Shown: in pieces, positions 20,843-21,479 of the stretch | Layout of the letters: every line of letters begins with the position of its first letter | Position numbering within the stretch: the first letter of the stretch is position 1 | From: HGM10836 sp045580645 | GTDB lineage: Bacteria; Bacillota_I; Bacilli_A; RF39; UBA660 | DNA length: 21,479 nucleotides | Assembly (NCBI GenBank): GCA_045580645.1 | Contig: JAZNOG010000035.1 | Location: forward strand, 1-21,479 | Direction of reading: 5' to 3' | Position numbers and translations under genes: made by a program | Notes under the pieces: model-generated | What the model was told of the DNA's origin: nothing | The model's input: only the letters and a program-made list of their open reading frames with translations | The model's database searches: none

Positions 20843-21352
20843 ATGAATAATGGATATTATAATGGTTTTCCATATTTTAATAATTCTATGGGCATGAGAA
20901 ATTCTTTTCCAATTAACTCTGGTTTTAATCAAATGGGTAATATCGGCTTAGGTTCTGGAATTAGAAATAGCTCTATTGGAATGGGAGCTCGTTCTGGAGG
21001 ACTTCTTTCTTCTTTGTTTGGTGGCTCAAGATCTGCTAGCGCTGGAATTGGTGCAGCAAGTAGTGCTACTAAAGGTTTTTCTTTTACCGGTCTTTTAAAT
21101 GGCGCAAGTAAAACTTTAGGTGTTATAAATCAAGCTATTCCAGTGGTATATCAAGTTAGACCAATTTGGAATAACGCTAAAACAATGTTTAGGGTTGCCA
21201 AGGAACTAAATTCTAACGATTCTAGGTCTAACACAAGTTCTAGTAAAACTTTTGATGTAAATGAAAAAAATATTATTAATGATGTTACTACTGATGATGT
21301 AAAAAGTTCAAAAGTTATTTCTAATACTAATGAACCCCAATTTTTTATTTAA
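20843..21352 (+). CDS. Small Gly/Ser/Asn-rich protein, YqfQ/VrrA-like
   Basis: This 169-residue protein has three parts. Residues 1-75 are low-complexity (Asn, Gly, Ser, Met, Phe; NNGYYNGFPYFNNSMG start). Residues 76-120 form a conserved-looking core with FTGLLNGASKTLGVINQAI and VVYQVRPIWNNAKTMFRVAK. The tail (121-169) is polar and probably disordered. The core recalls the YqfQ/VrrA-type proteins of Bacilli, in which a Gly-rich head precedes a short helical region with a Gln/Val-x-x-P-x-x-x-N-x pattern. This is from memory and is not certain. There is no signal peptide. AGGAGG precedes the ATG with eight bases. It stands alone between two terminators. The gene is convincing, and the family call is moderate. 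Confidence 0.72.
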   Translation: MNNGYYNGFPYFNNSMGMRNSFPINSGFNQMGNIGLGSGIRNSSIGMGARSGGLLSSLFGGSRSASAGIGAASSATKGFSFTGLLNGASKTLGVINQAIPVVYQVRPIWNNAKTMFRVAKELNSNDSRSNTSSSKTFDVNEKNIINDVTTDDVKSSKVISNTNEPQFFI

Positions 21353-21399
21353 TTAAATTAGTTTAAATCTTTTGATTTTAATAATTTATTTTTAAAAAA

Positions 21400-21430
21400 A
21401 ACTTTATTCAATGAATAAAGTTATTTTCTT
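21400..21430. terminator. Terminator hairpin, probably bidirectional
   Basis: AACTTTATT (21400-21408) pairs with AATAAAGTT (21414-21422) around CAATG. T-rich sequence follows on the plus strand, and on the minus strand a run of eight T follows at once. It ends the Gly/Ser-rich gene and probably a minus-strand gene that enters from the right. That gene's exact end cannot be placed, because two frames are open into the edge. Confidence 0.65.
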
Positions 21431-21479
21431 TTTTTTGTTTTTAAGTTTCATCATTTCTAATTTTATATTTATTTTTTTC

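Noticed and set aside
1..21479. Mycoplasma-type code with TGA as tryptophan
   Set aside because: TGA serves as the stop of spoVAD, the STAS gene and the BRO-N gene, each within an ATGA overlap. The protein frames also end at normal lengths.
21404..21479. Partial minus-strand coding region entering from the right edge
   Set aside because: Two minus-strand frames are open into the edge over about 36-76 bases and end near the hairpin at 21400-21422. A gene is likely to be there, but its frame and end cannot be chosen.

Overview
The window looks like a chromosomal stretch from an AT-rich, spore-forming Firmicute of the Bacilli/Mollicutes-adjacent kind. The evidence is very AT-rich DNA with Lys/Asn/Ile-rich proteins, Firmicute-type GGAGG ribosome binding sites, sigma-A-like promoters, a spoVAC-spoVAD-spoVAE locus and a CPBP protease. 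TGA is a normal stop: spoVAD, the STAS gene and the BRO-N gene all end on TGA within ATGA overlaps. The Mycoplasma code is therefore excluded. No gap between genes exceeds about 195 bases.

Left part (1-3441). A partial hydrophilic gene of unknown function leaves the window on the minus strand. It is divergent from a single-cluster ferredoxin. The ferredoxin converges on rluB across a shared bidirectional terminator. Next comes a minimal spoVA operon (C-D-E, all minus strand), preceded by a sequence that closely matches the forespore sigma-G promoter consensus as I recall it.

Regulatory block (3542-7511, minus strand). A four-gene, tightly coupled operon runs BRO-N protein > exported, membrane-anchored protein of unknown family > SpoIIAA-like STAS protein > sigma-F/G/B-type sigma factor. 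A dinD-like gene follows it. The block resembles a spoIIA operon with no anti-sigma kinase gene. Its STAS protein has no serine at the usual phosphorylation site. This is the most unusual system in the window.

Translation and RNA-metabolism block (7583-18992, minus strand). In transcription order the genes are rimP (one-domain, truncated), nusA, ylxR, infB, rbfA, a BspA-type leucine-rich-repeat surface protein, a cadherin-like-repeat membrane protein with a C-terminal zinc ribbon, rpsO, two paralogous unknown genes, pnp and a DUF1653 gene. In many Firmicutes rbfA is followed by truB, ribF, rpsO and pnp. Here truB and ribF are absent from the interval, two surface-protein genes stand in their place, and a paralog pair separates rpsO from pnp.

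Right part (19186-21479, plus strand). A CPBP-family membrane protease and a membrane-anchored metallophosphoesterase overlap by one base, in divergent orientation to rimP. A small Gly/Ser-rich YqfQ-like protein follows, and then a strong hairpin that probably also ends a gene entering from the right.

All calls come from reading the sequence and from remembered family features. No database search or folding computation was run.
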